DNA from: Streptomyces sp. NBC_00878 | GTDB taxonomy: Bacteria; Actinomycetota; Actinomycetes; Streptomycetales; Streptomycetaceae | Assembly: GCF_026341515.1 (NCBI RefSeq) | Contig: NZ_JAPEOK010000001.1 | Location: 6,882,001 to 6,946,000, forward strand | DNA: 64,000 nt | Direction: 5' to 3' | Part shown: in pieces, positions 1-7,829 of the stretch | Layout: every line of letters begins with the position of its first letter | Numbering within the stretch: position 1 is the stretch's first letter | Program-made: the position numbers and the translations under genes | Notes under the pieces: model-generated | Databases searched by the model: none | What the model was told of the DNA's origin: nothing | The model's input: only the letters and a program-made list of their open reading frames with translations

Positions 1-319
1 TGCGGACGTGTCGCAGGTCGTCGAGCGCCTTGTCGTACGGGTCCGAGTCGCTGCTGTGCAGACGGCCGACGGGCAGCTCGGGGTTCTTCTCGGCGAGCCG
101 CAGCACGAGGTCGTCGACCTGTGCGTTCGTCTGCGCGATGACCATCAACGGGCGCCCGGCGTCGGCCAGTTCGAGCGCGGCCCGCACCACGAGTGTGGAC
201 TTGCCCGCGCCGGGCGGGGAGTCGACGACGACTCCGCGGTGCGTCCCGTGGAGGGTGTCGCGCAGGATCGCGTCGGTGGCGCGGGCCGCCTCGGCGCCCG
301 GATCGAACACGGTGGTCAC
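1..319 (-). CDS. SF1-type helicase / AAA ATPase, N-terminal part (cut by window edge)
   Basis: This minus-strand gene starts at GTG 319 and runs off the left edge, so only about 106 residues are visible. They hold a clear Walker A loop, DSPPGAGKST, at about residues 33-42, with K40 as the phosphate-binding lysine. A helicase-like stretch MVIAQTNAQVDDLVLRL follows at about residues 59-75, typical of motif Ia in UvrD/Dna2-like superfamily 1 helicases. The GTGA overlap with the stop of the upstream gene (316-319) indicates translational coupling in one operon with that gene and the nuclease at 2273-3571. I infer a DNA-dependent ATPase or helicase working with the nuclease. The motor half with motifs II-VI lies outside the window, so the exact helicase class is open. 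Confidence 0.8.
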   Translation of the reverse strand, partial: MTTVFDPGAEAARATDAILRDTLHGTHRGVVVDSPPGAGKSTLVVRAALELADAGRPLMVIAQTNAQVDDLVLRLAEKNPELPVGRLHSSDSDPYDKALDDLRHVR

Positions 320-1983
320 AGGACGTCCTCTTCGGTCACGGCGTCGGGCCGCACCTCTGGTGGCGGGGCGGCGGCGTCGGTCTCGCCGGGCGGTCCGCCG
401 TGCGTCCACGGCGTCTCCTCCGGGTCGGGCAGCTTCGCACCGCCCCGCTGCTCGTGCTCGAAGAGCGTGAAGCAGACGAGGTCGCCCTTCTCCGGTACGG
501 ATCCGGTCTCGGGCACCTTGCCGCGGCCCATCTTGTCGACCACGCGCAGTACGAGGAGGGCGGGGTTGCCGTCGCGGCTGCTCTCGTGGCTGCTCTCGCG
601 GGTGTCGGCGCCGTCGTCCTCGTATCCGAGGTGCTCGACGAATTCGGCCGCCTGTGGTTTGCCGCCCAGGGACCGGTAGACCTTGGCGCGCTCGCCGAGG
701 TGCGGCCGGTCGTCCGTGCGAACGGTCACGAGGGGGCGCGGGCTGGGCCGCTTGCCCTCGCTGTACGCCATCACGACGTCCGTGACCTCGCCCGAGAAGG
801 CCTCGCCCGCGAGCCGCCGGCCGGCCATGACGAGCGGGTCGTCGAGGGCCTCCTGGGCGTCCAGGCGGGCCTGTTCGCGTTCGCGCGTGGCGAGTTTGTT
901 CGCCGCCGTGACCGCGTCGTCGTGGCGCGGCTGCGGGGGTTCGCCGGCCAGGACACGGTCCCGGTGGCCGGTGAACGACCAGCGGTCCCGGGTCCACCGG
1001 TCGGCCGCGTGGGCGCCTTCGGGCAGTTCGCGCAGGAGGTCGAGGCCGCGCCACACCGCGTCCCAGGTGGGCCGGGTGCGGCTCTCCACGAGGTCGCGGA
1101 TCCGGCGCTCGGCGGCGGCGAGTTCGCCGAGCCGGTCGTCCGCCTCGACGCCGTCCTCGGCCGCCGCGAGCGCCGTACGCGCGCGGTCGTAGAGCTCGAT
1201 GGCGGGGGCGAGCAGTTTGTTGTCGAACGCCGGGTCGGTGGCCGGCCCGGCAGGCGGGCAGACGAGTTGTCCCTTGCCGTCCCGACGGAGCTCGGCCCGC
1301 AGCGCGGCCTCGGCGCCGGACTCGCCCTCCGGCGGATCGATCCAGGCGAGCAGCGCCCCGAGGTGCTGGTCCTCCAGGCTGGACTGTCCGGTCGCCCAGT
1401 GCCGGGACAGGACGTCGGTGAGCGCGAGGAGGAGCGAGGACCCGGGTACGCGGGAACGCTCGCCGTAGTGCGTGAGCCACCGGCCGAGCAGGGGCACGCG
1501 CGGGGGCGCCGGATGCGGTGTCTCCGGGTCCTGCTCGGCGGTGCGCCTAAAGCGCATGGATCGGCCGAGCAGCCGTACGAAGTCGATGCCCGAGCGGCTC
1601 GGCACGATCAACTGCGGGGCGTCAGCGCACAGTTCGACTTCCACCTTGACCCGCTTGCCGGTCTCCGGGTCGGTCTCGTTGCGCTCGGCCGCCTCGACGT
1701 CGTCTGCGTACGCGTCGATGTACGGCAGGACGACGTCCGCCAGCTCGGCGAGGAACGCGAACCGGAGGTCGCGGTCGCGGGGCTGCGGTACGACCAGGAG
1801 GCGGGGGGTGTCGCGGGCCGTGCCGACCAGTGCCCCTAGCGGGGCCCCGGCTTCTCCTGCGGTGGTGAGCGGTACGAAGACGAGGGGGTGCTCGGAGAGG
1901 TGGCGGTGGCGGGCGGTGGCCAGGGGCTGGGTTCGGCCGGTGTCCACGGCTTCCAGCCGGGCGAGGGTGGTGATCAGTGACAT
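316..1983 (-). CDS. Conserved protein of unknown function in nuclease/helicase operon
   Basis: The gene encodes 555 residues from ATG 1983, which is preceded by GGGAGG at good spacing; an open frame continues upstream but is low-complexity and lies in repeats. I do not recognise the family. The protein is soluble, rich in Arg, Asp and Glu, with no signal peptide or membrane segment. The middle (about residues 250-420) looks helical and charged, and the last 60 residues are acidic and Pro-rich. It sits between the RecB-like nuclease gene (upstream, 2273-3571) and the helicase gene, with which it overlaps by 4 bp, so all three are probably made together. I infer an accessory or scaffold subunit of a DNA-processing complex. 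There is no catalytic motif I can defend. Confidence 0.75.
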   Translation of the reverse strand: MSLITTLARLEAVDTGRTQPLATARHRHLSEHPLVFVPLTTAGEAGAPLGALVGTARDTPRLLVVPQPRDRDLRFAFLAELADVVLPYIDAYADDVEAAERNETDPETGKRVKVEVELCADAPQLIVPSRSGIDFVRLLGRSMRFRRTAEQDPETPHPAPPRVPLLGRWLTHYGERSRVPGSSLLLALTDVLSRHWATGQSSLEDQHLGALLAWIDPPEGESGAEAALRAELRRDGKGQLVCPPAGPATDPAFDNKLLAPAIELYDRARTALAAAEDGVEADDRLGELAAAERRIRDLVESRTRPTWDAVWRGLDLLRELPEGAHAADRWTRDRWSFTGHRDRVLAGEPPQPRHDDAVTAANKLATREREQARLDAQEALDDPLVMAGRRLAGEAFSGEVTDVVMAYSEGKRPSPRPLVTVRTDDRPHLGERAKVYRSLGGKPQAAEFVEHLGYEDDGADTRESSHESSRDGNPALLVLRVVDKMGRGKVPETGSVPEKGDLVCFTLFEHEQRGGAKLPDPEETPWTHGGPPGETDAAAPPPEVRPDAVTEEDVL

Positions 1984-2090
1984 GGGGCTGCCTCCCCGGC
2001 GGGGTACTCCGAGTGATGCGGTGCCGTGTGCGGTGCCATTTGCTGTGCGGTATATGCGGGTTGTGTTCTGTCTGCGGGGTGGTGGGGGCT

Positions 2091-2208
2091 GGTCGCGCAG
2101 TTCCCCGCGCCCCTTTTGGGGCGCTGTGTGTGGGGCGGTGCTGGATGAGTCGGGCGGTGAGTGGGGTGGTGGGGGGCGGTCGCGCAGTTCCCCGCGCCCC
2201 TTTTGGGG
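2091..2208 (+). repeat. Two direct copies of the Streptomyces CGCAGTTCCCCGCGCCCC intergenic repeat
   Basis: Two 31-bp identical copies lie at 2091-2121 and 2178-2208, between the nuclease and middle genes of the left operon. Each contains CGCAGTTCCCCGCGCCCC followed by TTTTGGGG, so each can form a small hairpin. Related copies recur at 5327-5356, 30215-30243, 36012-36107 and 45191-45224. Confidence 0.8.
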
Positions 2209-2272
2209 TGCTCTGTGTGAGGCGGCGCTGTATGAGTGGGGCGGGCCTGTGTGCGGCAGGGGCGGGAGGGCT

Positions 2273-3571
2273 TCAGCACGCTGTCCGTCCTGAGGTCTCG
2301 GTCCGTAGGCCGTCCTCGTTGCCCAGCAACTCGGTCCCCGGCCTTGCCCCGGCGCCCAGGGCCTCCGCACGCAAGGCCGCCGCTCTGCGCAGCGAGGCGA
2401 CCGCCGGGTCGGCCGGGTCGCCGGATTCGCCGCGGGCCGCCGAGAGGACGTCGCCGACCGTCGTCAGGCCGCCCAACTCGGCCCGCAGGGACCGGCCGAG
2501 CGAGGTCACCGCGCCCTCCGCGCGGGAGTGGTCGCGGCAGTGGAAGGCGAGTTCGCAGGCGGAGAGGCACTCGGGGGCGTAGGACGCCGGGACCGATTCC
2601 ACCGCGGCCGTCAGGTCGGCGGCGGGGAGGTCGGGAGCGAAACAGGTGCCCTCGGGGAGCGCGTCGGCGATGTCCTCGATGCGGGTGAGGCGGTCCAACT
2701 GGCGCCGGGTGACCGAGCGCTGCTTGCGGACGTCGACGGCGGACGCGGTGGGCAGGTTGGAGAAGTCCTTCGGGCAGACCAGCAGCACGGTGTGCCGGAC
2801 TTCGGGCGCGGGGGCCAGCCGGGCCGCGACCCCCTCCAGGGCCAGGACGTACACCGCGGCCTGGCGCGCTGCCGCGCCCACCTTCGCCGGGTCCGCCGAA
2901 CCGTCCAGCATCGGGAAGGACTTGATCTCGACGACGGTCCAGGACCCGTCGGGGTGCACGACCACCGCGTCCGGTTCCAGGAAGGCGGGGGAGCCCGCGA
3001 CCTCCAGGGCGAGCAGGGGGTGGTCGAGCAGCGTCCAGACGCCTGCCTCGGTGGCCTCGCGCAGCGCCAGGGCCGTACGCGCCGTGCGTCCCTCGGGGCC
3101 CACGGCGGACAGGTCGGGAACGGCGCCCGACGTGGGCGGCTCCGCCCCGGCGTCCAGCTTCTCGTGCACCAGCCGCAGCAGCTCCGCGCCGCCGTCGGCC
3201 TTGACCCGCGCCTCGAAGGCGTTGCCCCGCATGAACGCGAACTGCGACTGCCCGAAGGCCGATGGCGAGCCCAGCGCGCTCGCCAGTACGGCCTTGTTCA
3301 CCCCGGCGCCGTCGAGGATCGCGCGCCGCTCGCACCCCGGATTCGCGGCGAGCGCCGCGAGGGCGCGCGCGTCGAGCGGCTGCGGCGGGACCGCCGGGCC
3401 GCGCAGCTCAGCGAGCCGCTGCCGGAGCCCCGTCCTCCGCGCCCGGGGGACTCGCTCCCGGTTCGGCTCGCGACTCGGCTCGCGCCCGGGCTCCCGGCTC
3501 GACGGCACCCGGGACGGCTGGGACCCGCTCCGGGACGGCTGGGACCTTGCGCTGTCGGGGAATTCGCTCAC
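2273..3571 (-). CDS. RecB/Cas4-like PD-(D/E)XK nuclease with putative Fe-S cluster
   Basis: This encodes 432 residues. Visible nuclease motifs are RGNAFE (residues 115-120), EPDAVV with D201, VVEIKSF with E215 and K217, and RQAAVY with Q237 and Y241. That is the D...ExK...QxxxY order of RecB/Cas4/AddB nucleases. One upstream cysteine (C80) and a C-terminal trio C335, C339, C345 (Cx3Cx5C) mimic the split four-cysteine 4Fe-4S site of Cas4, Dna2 and AddB. I chose GTG 3571 because it lies 7 nt after a -10 hexamer and lacks a Shine-Dalgarno, which fits a leaderless mRNA; TTG 3601 is the longest alternative. Third-position GC confirms coding up to about 3540. It heads an operon with the unknown protein and the helicase. 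The role (DNA repair or defence end-processing) is inferred from family and promoter. Confidence 0.8.
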   Translation of the reverse strand: MSEFPDSARSQPSRSGSQPSRVPSSREPGREPSREPNRERVPRARRTGLRQRLAELRGPAVPPQPLDARALAALAANPGCERRAILDGAGVNKAVLASALGSPSAFGQSQFAFMRGNAFEARVKADGGAELLRLVHEKLDAGAEPPTSGAVPDLSAVGPEGRTARTALALREATEAGVWTLLDHPLLALEVAGSPAFLEPDAVVVHPDGSWTVVEIKSFPMLDGSADPAKVGAAARQAAVYVLALEGVAARLAPAPEVRHTVLLVCPKDFSNLPTASAVDVRKQRSVTRRQLDRLTRIEDIADALPEGTCFAPDLPAADLTAAVESVPASYAPECLSACELAFHCRDHSRAEGAVTSLGRSLRAELGGLTTVGDVLSAARGESGDPADPAVASLRRAAALRAEALGAGARPGTELLGNEDGLRTETSGRTAC

Positions 3572-4436
3572 CCGGGGAAGTCTGGCACCCCGCACTGACA
3601 ATTGAGGAACCTGCGCCGTGCGAGGCGCCTGTGGAATCCCTGGCGGCCAGGGCGAAGGGCCGGATCCCGAGCCGCGCCCGGAGCGTGTCCGCGAGCCGCA
3701 GCACCGGCCGCGTCAGCAGGAACCCGATCCCCATCACGACGAAGCCCGCGACCGCGTCGAGGAAGTAGTGGTTGGCCGTGCCCATCACCACGATCGTGGT
3801 GATCAACGGGTACAGGACCCCCGCGACCTTGGTGAGCCGCGTGCCGCCGTACGTCCAGAGCATCACACCGCACCACAGCGCCCAGCCGCAGTGCAGGCTC
3901 GGCATCGCCGCGTACTGGTTCGTCATGCCGCCGAGTCCGCGCGGCGCGCTCGCCTCGGCGCCCCACCAGCCGTAGTCGCTGTACTGGGCCATCGTGTCGA
4001 CGAACCCGTGGCTCGCGGACAGCAGCCGCGGCGGGCACGTCGGCAGCAGCGTGAAGCCGATCAGGCCGATGAACGTGGACGTCATCAGCCAGGTCCGGGC
4101 GGCCCTGTAGCGCACGGCACGGGACCTGAAGAGCCAGATCAGGACGGCGGGCGTGACCATGTAGTGCAGTGACGCGTACCAGAAGTCGGCCGGTATGCCG
4201 AGCCAGGGCTCACGGGTGAAGAGACGGTTCAACGGGTGCTCGGCGTTGAGGAAGAAGAACTTCTCGACGCGCAGGATCGCCAGACCGTGGTCGACGGCGC
4301 TGGTCACGTCCCCGCGCGCGAGGAGCCGGCCCGCCGAGTACGCCCCGTACACCAGCAGGATCAGTGGCAGCTCGGTCCACCAGCGGAGGCGGGTGCGTGG
4401 TGCCGCCTCGGTGCCCGGTGCATCGGTCCGCAGCAT
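3408..4436 (-). CDS. PAP2-family membrane phosphatase (inositolphosphotransferase-like)
   Basis: The gene encodes 342 residues from ATG 4436, preceded by GGGAGGGA. Several hydrophobic segments span residues 20-270 (for example LPLILLVYGAYSAGRLL and ITTIVVMGTANHYFLDAV). The PAP2/Aur1 signature is visible as MPSLHCGWALW and, about 40 residues later, ANHYFLDAVAGF, which supply the catalytic histidines. It probably acts in the cytoplasmic membrane on a lipid-linked phosphate; the substrate cannot be read. After the last helix the C-terminal tail (about the final 80 residues) is low-complexity and overlaps the start of the nuclease gene by 164 bp in another frame. Third-position GC there favours the nuclease frame, so the tail is probably just read-through to the next stop. 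Confidence 0.8.
   Translation of the reverse strand: MLRTDAPGTEAAPRTRLRWWTELPLILLVYGAYSAGRLLARGDVTSAVDHGLAILRVEKFFFLNAEHPLNRLFTREPWLGIPADFWYASLHYMVTPAVLIWLFRSRAVRYRAARTWLMTSTFIGLIGFTLLPTCPPRLLSASHGFVDTMAQYSDYGWWGAEASAPRGLGGMTNQYAAMPSLHCGWALWCGVMLWTYGGTRLTKVAGVLYPLITTIVVMGTANHYFLDAVAGFVVMGIGFLLTRPVLRLADTLRARLGIRPFALAARDSTGASHGAGSSIVSAGCQTSPGERIPRQRKVPAVPERVPAVPGAVEPGARARAESRAEPGASPPGAEDGAPAAAR
3579..3601 (-). promoter_or_regulatory. PafBC (RecA-independent DNA-damage) type promoter
   Basis: On the minus strand the element reads TTGTCAGTG (3601-3593), an 8-nt spacer, then CAGACT (3584-3579). It closely matches the RecA_NDp/PafBC motif TTGTCRGTG-N8-TAnnnT known from mycobacteria and found across actinobacteria; the first -10 base is C instead of T. 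The predicted transcript would start at or next to GTG 3571, giving a leaderless nuclease mRNA. Confidence 0.7.
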
Positions 4437-4643
4437 CCGATCCCTCCCCCTCGTGCTTCCCCCGGCCGCAATGCCGCGGCCCAATTTACGTTCTTCGGGC
4501 GTCCCCCGTGGCCGCGCCCCCGGTGCTCAAAGACGCAGAGATCGCCCGGCGGGTTGCTCAACCTGTGAGTGAGTGATGATGGAGTGATCCACCTCTCGTT
4601 CCTCCGCGGTTCACCGCTCGATCTTCCCTGAAAGGCCCCTTCC

Positions 4644-5312
4644 ATGGCACCGCGTTTCCTGCTGGCCCGGCACGGACAGACGGAATGGTCGTTGTCCGGC
4701 AAACACACCGGCAGGACGGACATCCCCCTCCTGGAGGAGGGCAGGCGCGGCGCCAAACTGCTCGGCGAGCGCCTGCGCAGGGCCCCGCTGAGCGGGCTCC
4801 CCGGGGTGGAGGTCCGCACCAGTCCGCTGGCACGCGCGCGTGAGACCTGCGAAATCGCCGGGTTCGGCGACCGGGCGACCCCCTGGGACACGCTCATGGA
4901 GTGGGACTACGGCGCGTACGAGGGCATGACCCCCGCCGAGATCCAGGCCGAACGCTCCGACGGTTCCGGCGGTTCCGGCGGTTCCGACGGTCCCGACGGT
5001 CCCGGCGGTCCCGGCGGTTCAGGCCGTCCCGACTGGCTGATCTGGCGGGACGGGGTGCCCGGGGGCGAGACCCTCGCCGAGGTCTCCGCGCGCGCGGACG
5101 AGGTCGTCGAGTGGGCCCGCTCCGCCGACCGTGACGTGCTGGTCTTCGCCCACGGCCACATCCTCCGCTCCATCGGCGCCCGCTGGCTCGGCCTGGACAT
5201 CGACTTCGCCGCACGCATCCGCCTCAACCCGACCTCCCTCTCGATCCTGGGCTGGGCCTACGGAGAGCCCGCGATCGAGACGTGGAACGACTGCGCCCAC
5301 CTGGCGGCGTAG
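4644..5312 (+). CDS. Histidine phosphatase family protein (phosphoglycerate-mutase-like)
   Basis: The gene encodes 222 residues from ATG 4644 with AAAGG upstream. The RHG motif (R9-H10-G11, phospho-accepting His) is at the N-terminus. E86 in [11 protein letters not shown] fits the acid/base position and H170 in FAHGHILRS is the second catalytic histidine. This is a cytoplasmic phosphatase or phosphoglycerate mutase-like enzyme of branch 1 with unknown substrate. Residues about 105-130 are a Gly/Ser/Asp/Pro tandem repeat ([16 protein letters not shown]) inserted between the E86 and H170 parts of the fold; such an expandable loop is unusual for the family. A GC-rich hairpin follows the stop. 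Confidence 0.85.
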   Translation: MAPRFLLARHGQTEWSLSGKHTGRTDIPLLEEGRRGAKLLGERLRRAPLSGLPGVEVRTSPLARARETCEIAGFGDRATPWDTLMEWDYGAYEGMTPAEIQAERSDGSGGSGGSDGPDGPGGPGGSGRPDWLIWRDGVPGGETLAEVSARADEVVEWARSADRDVLVFAHGHILRSIGARWLGLDIDFAARIRLNPTSLSILGWAYGEPAIETWNDCAHLAA

Positions 5313-5326
5313 TCCCACTGCGGTAA

Positions 5327-5351
5327 CCCCGCGCCCCTCAGGGGCGCGGGG
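5327..5351 (+). terminator. GC-rich hairpin / repeat copy between convergent genes
   Basis: A perfect 12-bp stem, CCCCGCGCCCCT (5327-5338) and AGGGGCGCGGGG (5340-5351), is followed by AACTGCGCGAC, the rest of the recurrent Streptomyces repeat. It lies between the histidine phosphatase and the convergent regulator, so it can serve as a bidirectional terminator. There is no U-tract. Confidence 0.6.
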
Positions 5352-5409
5352 AACTGCGCGACAAGCCCCCACCGGCCCGCAGCTCTGTCACAACGCGTCC
5401 AGCGGAGCG

Positions 5410-6912
5410 CTAGCGCGGCAGCGCCCCGTGCCGCTCCAGGAAGTCCGACACCCCCGACGCGCGCTGGTGCGGCAGCAGTACCCGCGCCGTCCCCGCCAGC
5501 ATCGTCTGGACCCGGGACGACTGGACCTCGTCCAGCAGGTCCAGGACGCGCAGCCCGGCCGCGGCCGCCTCGTCGGGGTGCCCGGCGCGGGCCAGGTCGT
5601 CGGCCAACTCGGCTGTGTAGAGCGCGAGGTTGCGCGTGAAGTGCGGGTCCTGGAGCCGGGTCGCGCGCCGCGCCTGATGGGCCGCGCGCGGCCAGTCACC
5701 CAGCGTCGACCAGCACTGGGCCTCCAGGCCGGCCAACTCGGCGTCTCCGTAGAAGCTCATCCACTCCGGGTCGGCGTCACACGGGCCGCGTCCGTACAGT
5801 GCCTGCGCGCGGGCCAGTGCCTGTGCGCAGCCCGTGCGGTCGGCGAGCCCCGCCCAGCCGCCCGCCTCGCGCAGCGAGAGGAGCGACAGGAGCCGCGCCG
5901 AGCCCAGCGGGCGCGCCGCGTACTGGGCCGCCTGGGCCGCCCGTACCGCCTCGCGCGGCCGTCCCGCGTCACGCGCGAGGAAGGACGTGTTGCAGAAGGC
6001 GTGTGCCTCCAGGGCCGGGTCGCCGGCCACCCGGGCGGTCGCGAGCGCCTCCGCGTAGTGCGAACGTGCGTCCTCGTAACGGCCCGAGTCGTGGGCCAGC
6101 CAGCCCACGGAGATGGCCAGTTCACCCGCCCCCGTGTGCAGCCGCTCGGCGGTCGTCTGCCGCGTCGCGCCCGCGTCCAGCAGGGCGTACGCGGCCCGCA
6201 GCGGAGCCGACGCCCTGCGGTACAGCCCGTCGGCGCCGTGCCGGTCGTCCAGCAGGCGGATCTTGCGTACGGCCTCTTCCAGCGCTCCCGCCTCGGCCTC
6301 GCCGGCCCGGCGCGTGGAACGCTCCGCGGCCGCGGCGGCGCCGTTGAACGCGAGCCCTATGGGGCCCAGTGAGGCGGCCGCCACGGTGGCGGTACCGCCG
6401 CTCATGAATGCGCGACGTTGCACGTCGCTCTCCTCGTGGTTCTGGTCGTCGATCTCGTGCGGGTCATGCAGGTCGTGCTCGTGCGGGTCGCCCCGGTCGT
6501 GCGGATCGTGCATGCCGTACGGGGTGTCATACGGCTCGTACGCCCCGTCCGTCTCATGCGGGGCGTACGTCGGGCTCGTGGTGTGGGGGCCGGGCGCTTC
6601 CTCGGTGGTGCGCGCCCCCCGGCCTCGTACCGCCGAACGGGGCACGAACCCCAGGTCCATCAGCGTCCGGCCGGGGAACATGTGCAGGAACACCCGCTCG
6701 TACGCGTAGTTGGGACACCGGATCTCCCCCGCCTCGACGCGCCCGATGTAGCGCGCGTCGCAGCTGACCTGTTCGTCGATCTCCCGGGCGGCCCGTCGCA
6801 CCGCCGCGGCGAACTCGCCCGGCGAGCGCTGACCGCGCAGCCGCCGGAAGGCGAGATTCGGCCGTGGCGGCCGAGGTGACTGGGACGACGAGGTCATCGG
6901 TGACGACGCCAT
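5410..6912 (-). CDS. NsdA-like TPR regulator with His/Asp-rich linker
   Basis: The gene encodes 500 residues from ATG 6912 behind GAGAGAGGG. The N-terminus (about 20-85) is helix-turn-helix-like (FAAAVRRAAREI...YIGRVEAGEIRCPNYAYERV), then comes a low-complexity linker at about 110-165 rich in His, Asp, Glu and Pro (MHDPHDRGDPHEHDLHDPHE). A short hydrophobic stretch follows (FMSGGTATVAAASLG), and residues about 200-490 are TPR-like helical repeats with many Ala, Arg and Leu. Length and layout match NsdA of S. coelicolor, a negative regulator of sporulation and antibiotic production (from memory), but Streptomyces encode several paralogues. I infer a signalling regulator; the His/Asp linker could bind metal. 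Confidence 0.65.
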   Translation of the reverse strand: MASSPMTSSSQSPRPPRPNLAFRRLRGQRSPGEFAAAVRRAAREIDEQVSCDARYIGRVEAGEIRCPNYAYERVFLHMFPGRTLMDLGFVPRSAVRGRGARTTEEAPGPHTTSPTYAPHETDGAYEPYDTPYGMHDPHDRGDPHEHDLHDPHEIDDQNHEESDVQRRAFMSGGTATVAAASLGPIGLAFNGAAAAAERSTRRAGEAEAGALEEAVRKIRLLDDRHGADGLYRRASAPLRAAYALLDAGATRQTTAERLHTGAGELAISVGWLAHDSGRYEDARSHYAEALATARVAGDPALEAHAFCNTSFLARDAGRPREAVRAAQAAQYAARPLGSARLLSLLSLREAGGWAGLADRTGCAQALARAQALYGRGPCDADPEWMSFYGDAELAGLEAQCWSTLGDWPRAAHQARRATRLQDPHFTRNLALYTAELADDLARAGHPDEAAAAGLRVLDLLDEVQSSRVQTMLAGTARVLLPHQRASGVSDFLERHGALPR

Positions 6913-7170
6913 GGCCGGGCCCTCTCTCACGAACCGTCGAACCATGCCGGAAACAGGGCGAGTTGATCATGTTGTCGACCTAGGACCTGTGTTTCCGGCG
7001 GGCACGAACGTACCCGCTGTGATGAGCCCACCACGCGGAGTTTGGCTACAAAACGGATATCTCATCCCTGATCTGCCATGAACTGCCATCCTTTGCGGCC
7101 GAGTTTCGCCGTAGCCGTTGACGCTGAACGGCGTTGAACCATGCGGTGTGCCCGATCGAGGAGGGGTTCC

Positions 7171-7554
7171 GTGGTGGAGGCCAGGATGGAGACCAGGCAG
7201 GGCGTCGATCCTTGTGATCTCGTGACCGTCCCGGCGCGGCAGGGGCTGGAGGCGGTCGACATCCTGCGGCGGGGTGCGTCTGCGGAGGCGGTTGGGCCCG
7301 TCCTGCACGACGACAACTGCGGCACGCTCGGATTTCTGGTGCCGCCGGGGACGGCTTCTGCCTGGGATGTCCCAGGCAGTACGTGTACGCGGACGGACGG
7401 GCGGGGGCTTCGGCTGGCGCCGGAGCCGCCGGTGGAGGGGTCGGACTGGCTGTTGCCTCCGGGGGAGGCGGAGCTGGCCACGGATCCTGTGGTTCTGCGG
7501 GCCGCGTTGGGGGAGGCGGCTCGTCTGATCGAGGCGGCGGACAACTGCAGTTGA
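7171..7554 (+). CDS. Conserved small hypothetical protein
   Basis: The protein has up to 127 residues. GTG 7171 or 7174 sits behind GAGGAGGGG, and ATG 7186 sits behind GGAGG, so the start is uncertain. It is acidic and soluble with two internal Cys (HDDNCGTLGFLVPPG and a terminal DNCS). I do not recognise the family. It reads divergently from the NsdA-like gene. A tandem-repeat tract follows its stop. Confidence 0.6.
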   Translation: MVEARMETRQGVDPCDLVTVPARQGLEAVDILRRGASAEAVGPVLHDDNCGTLGFLVPPGTASAWDVPGSTCTRTDGRGLRLAPEPPVEGSDWLLPPGEAELATDPVVLRAALGEAARLIEAADNCS

Positions 7555-7627
7555 GGTTGGGCGGGGGGTTCGGGGGGCTCGCGGGTCCTTGTTGTCTGCG
7601 GGTTTGTTTGGGCTGGCCGCGCCCACG

Positions 7628-7699
7628 ATGGGGGTCCCCCCGCTCATGGGGGTCCCCCCGCTCATGGGGGTCCCCCCGCTCATGGGGGTCCCCCCGCTC
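7628..7699 (+). repeat. Four tandem 18-bp units, each internally palindromic
   Basis: The unit ATGGGGGTCCCCCCGCTC repeats four times without mismatch at 7628, 7646, 7664 and 7682. Each unit carries GGGGGTCCCCC, so the array can fold into several alternative hairpins. It lies in the intergenic space before the spermidine-synthase-like gene. Confidence 0.9.
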
Positions 7700-7739
7700 G
7701 AGCGAAGCCGAGAGTGGGGGAGAAGCCGAGAGTGAGGGA

Positions 7740-7775
7740 GGAGCCGCACAATGTCACAGCCCCGCGCCCCTAAAA
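7740..7775 (+). repeat. Left copy of a 36-bp perfect inverted repeat
   Basis: The 36 bases from GGAGCCGCACAATGTCAC to GCGCCCCTAAAA are repeated exactly, in inverted orientation, at 8762-8797. The pair brackets the gene at 7830-8720. Confidence 0.9.
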
Positions 7776-7829
7776 GCAAGGGCCTGCTGTCGCTGAGCCG
7801 AACCGTCCGGTGCCGTCGATAATGGGCAG

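Noticed and set aside
8..1839. Long plus-strand open frames opposite the helicase and middle genes
   Set aside because: They are antisense shadows; the minus frames have Walker A, coupled starts and ribosome sites.
1974..3335. Minus-strand 453-residue frame overlapping the nuclease
   Set aside because: Arg/Gly/Pro-rich composition without motifs; the nuclease frame has D-ExK-QxxxY and the best third-position GC.
4957..5034. Repeat tract as a CRISPR or minisatellite locus
   Set aside because: It is in-frame coding repeat within a histidine phosphatase; no spacers.
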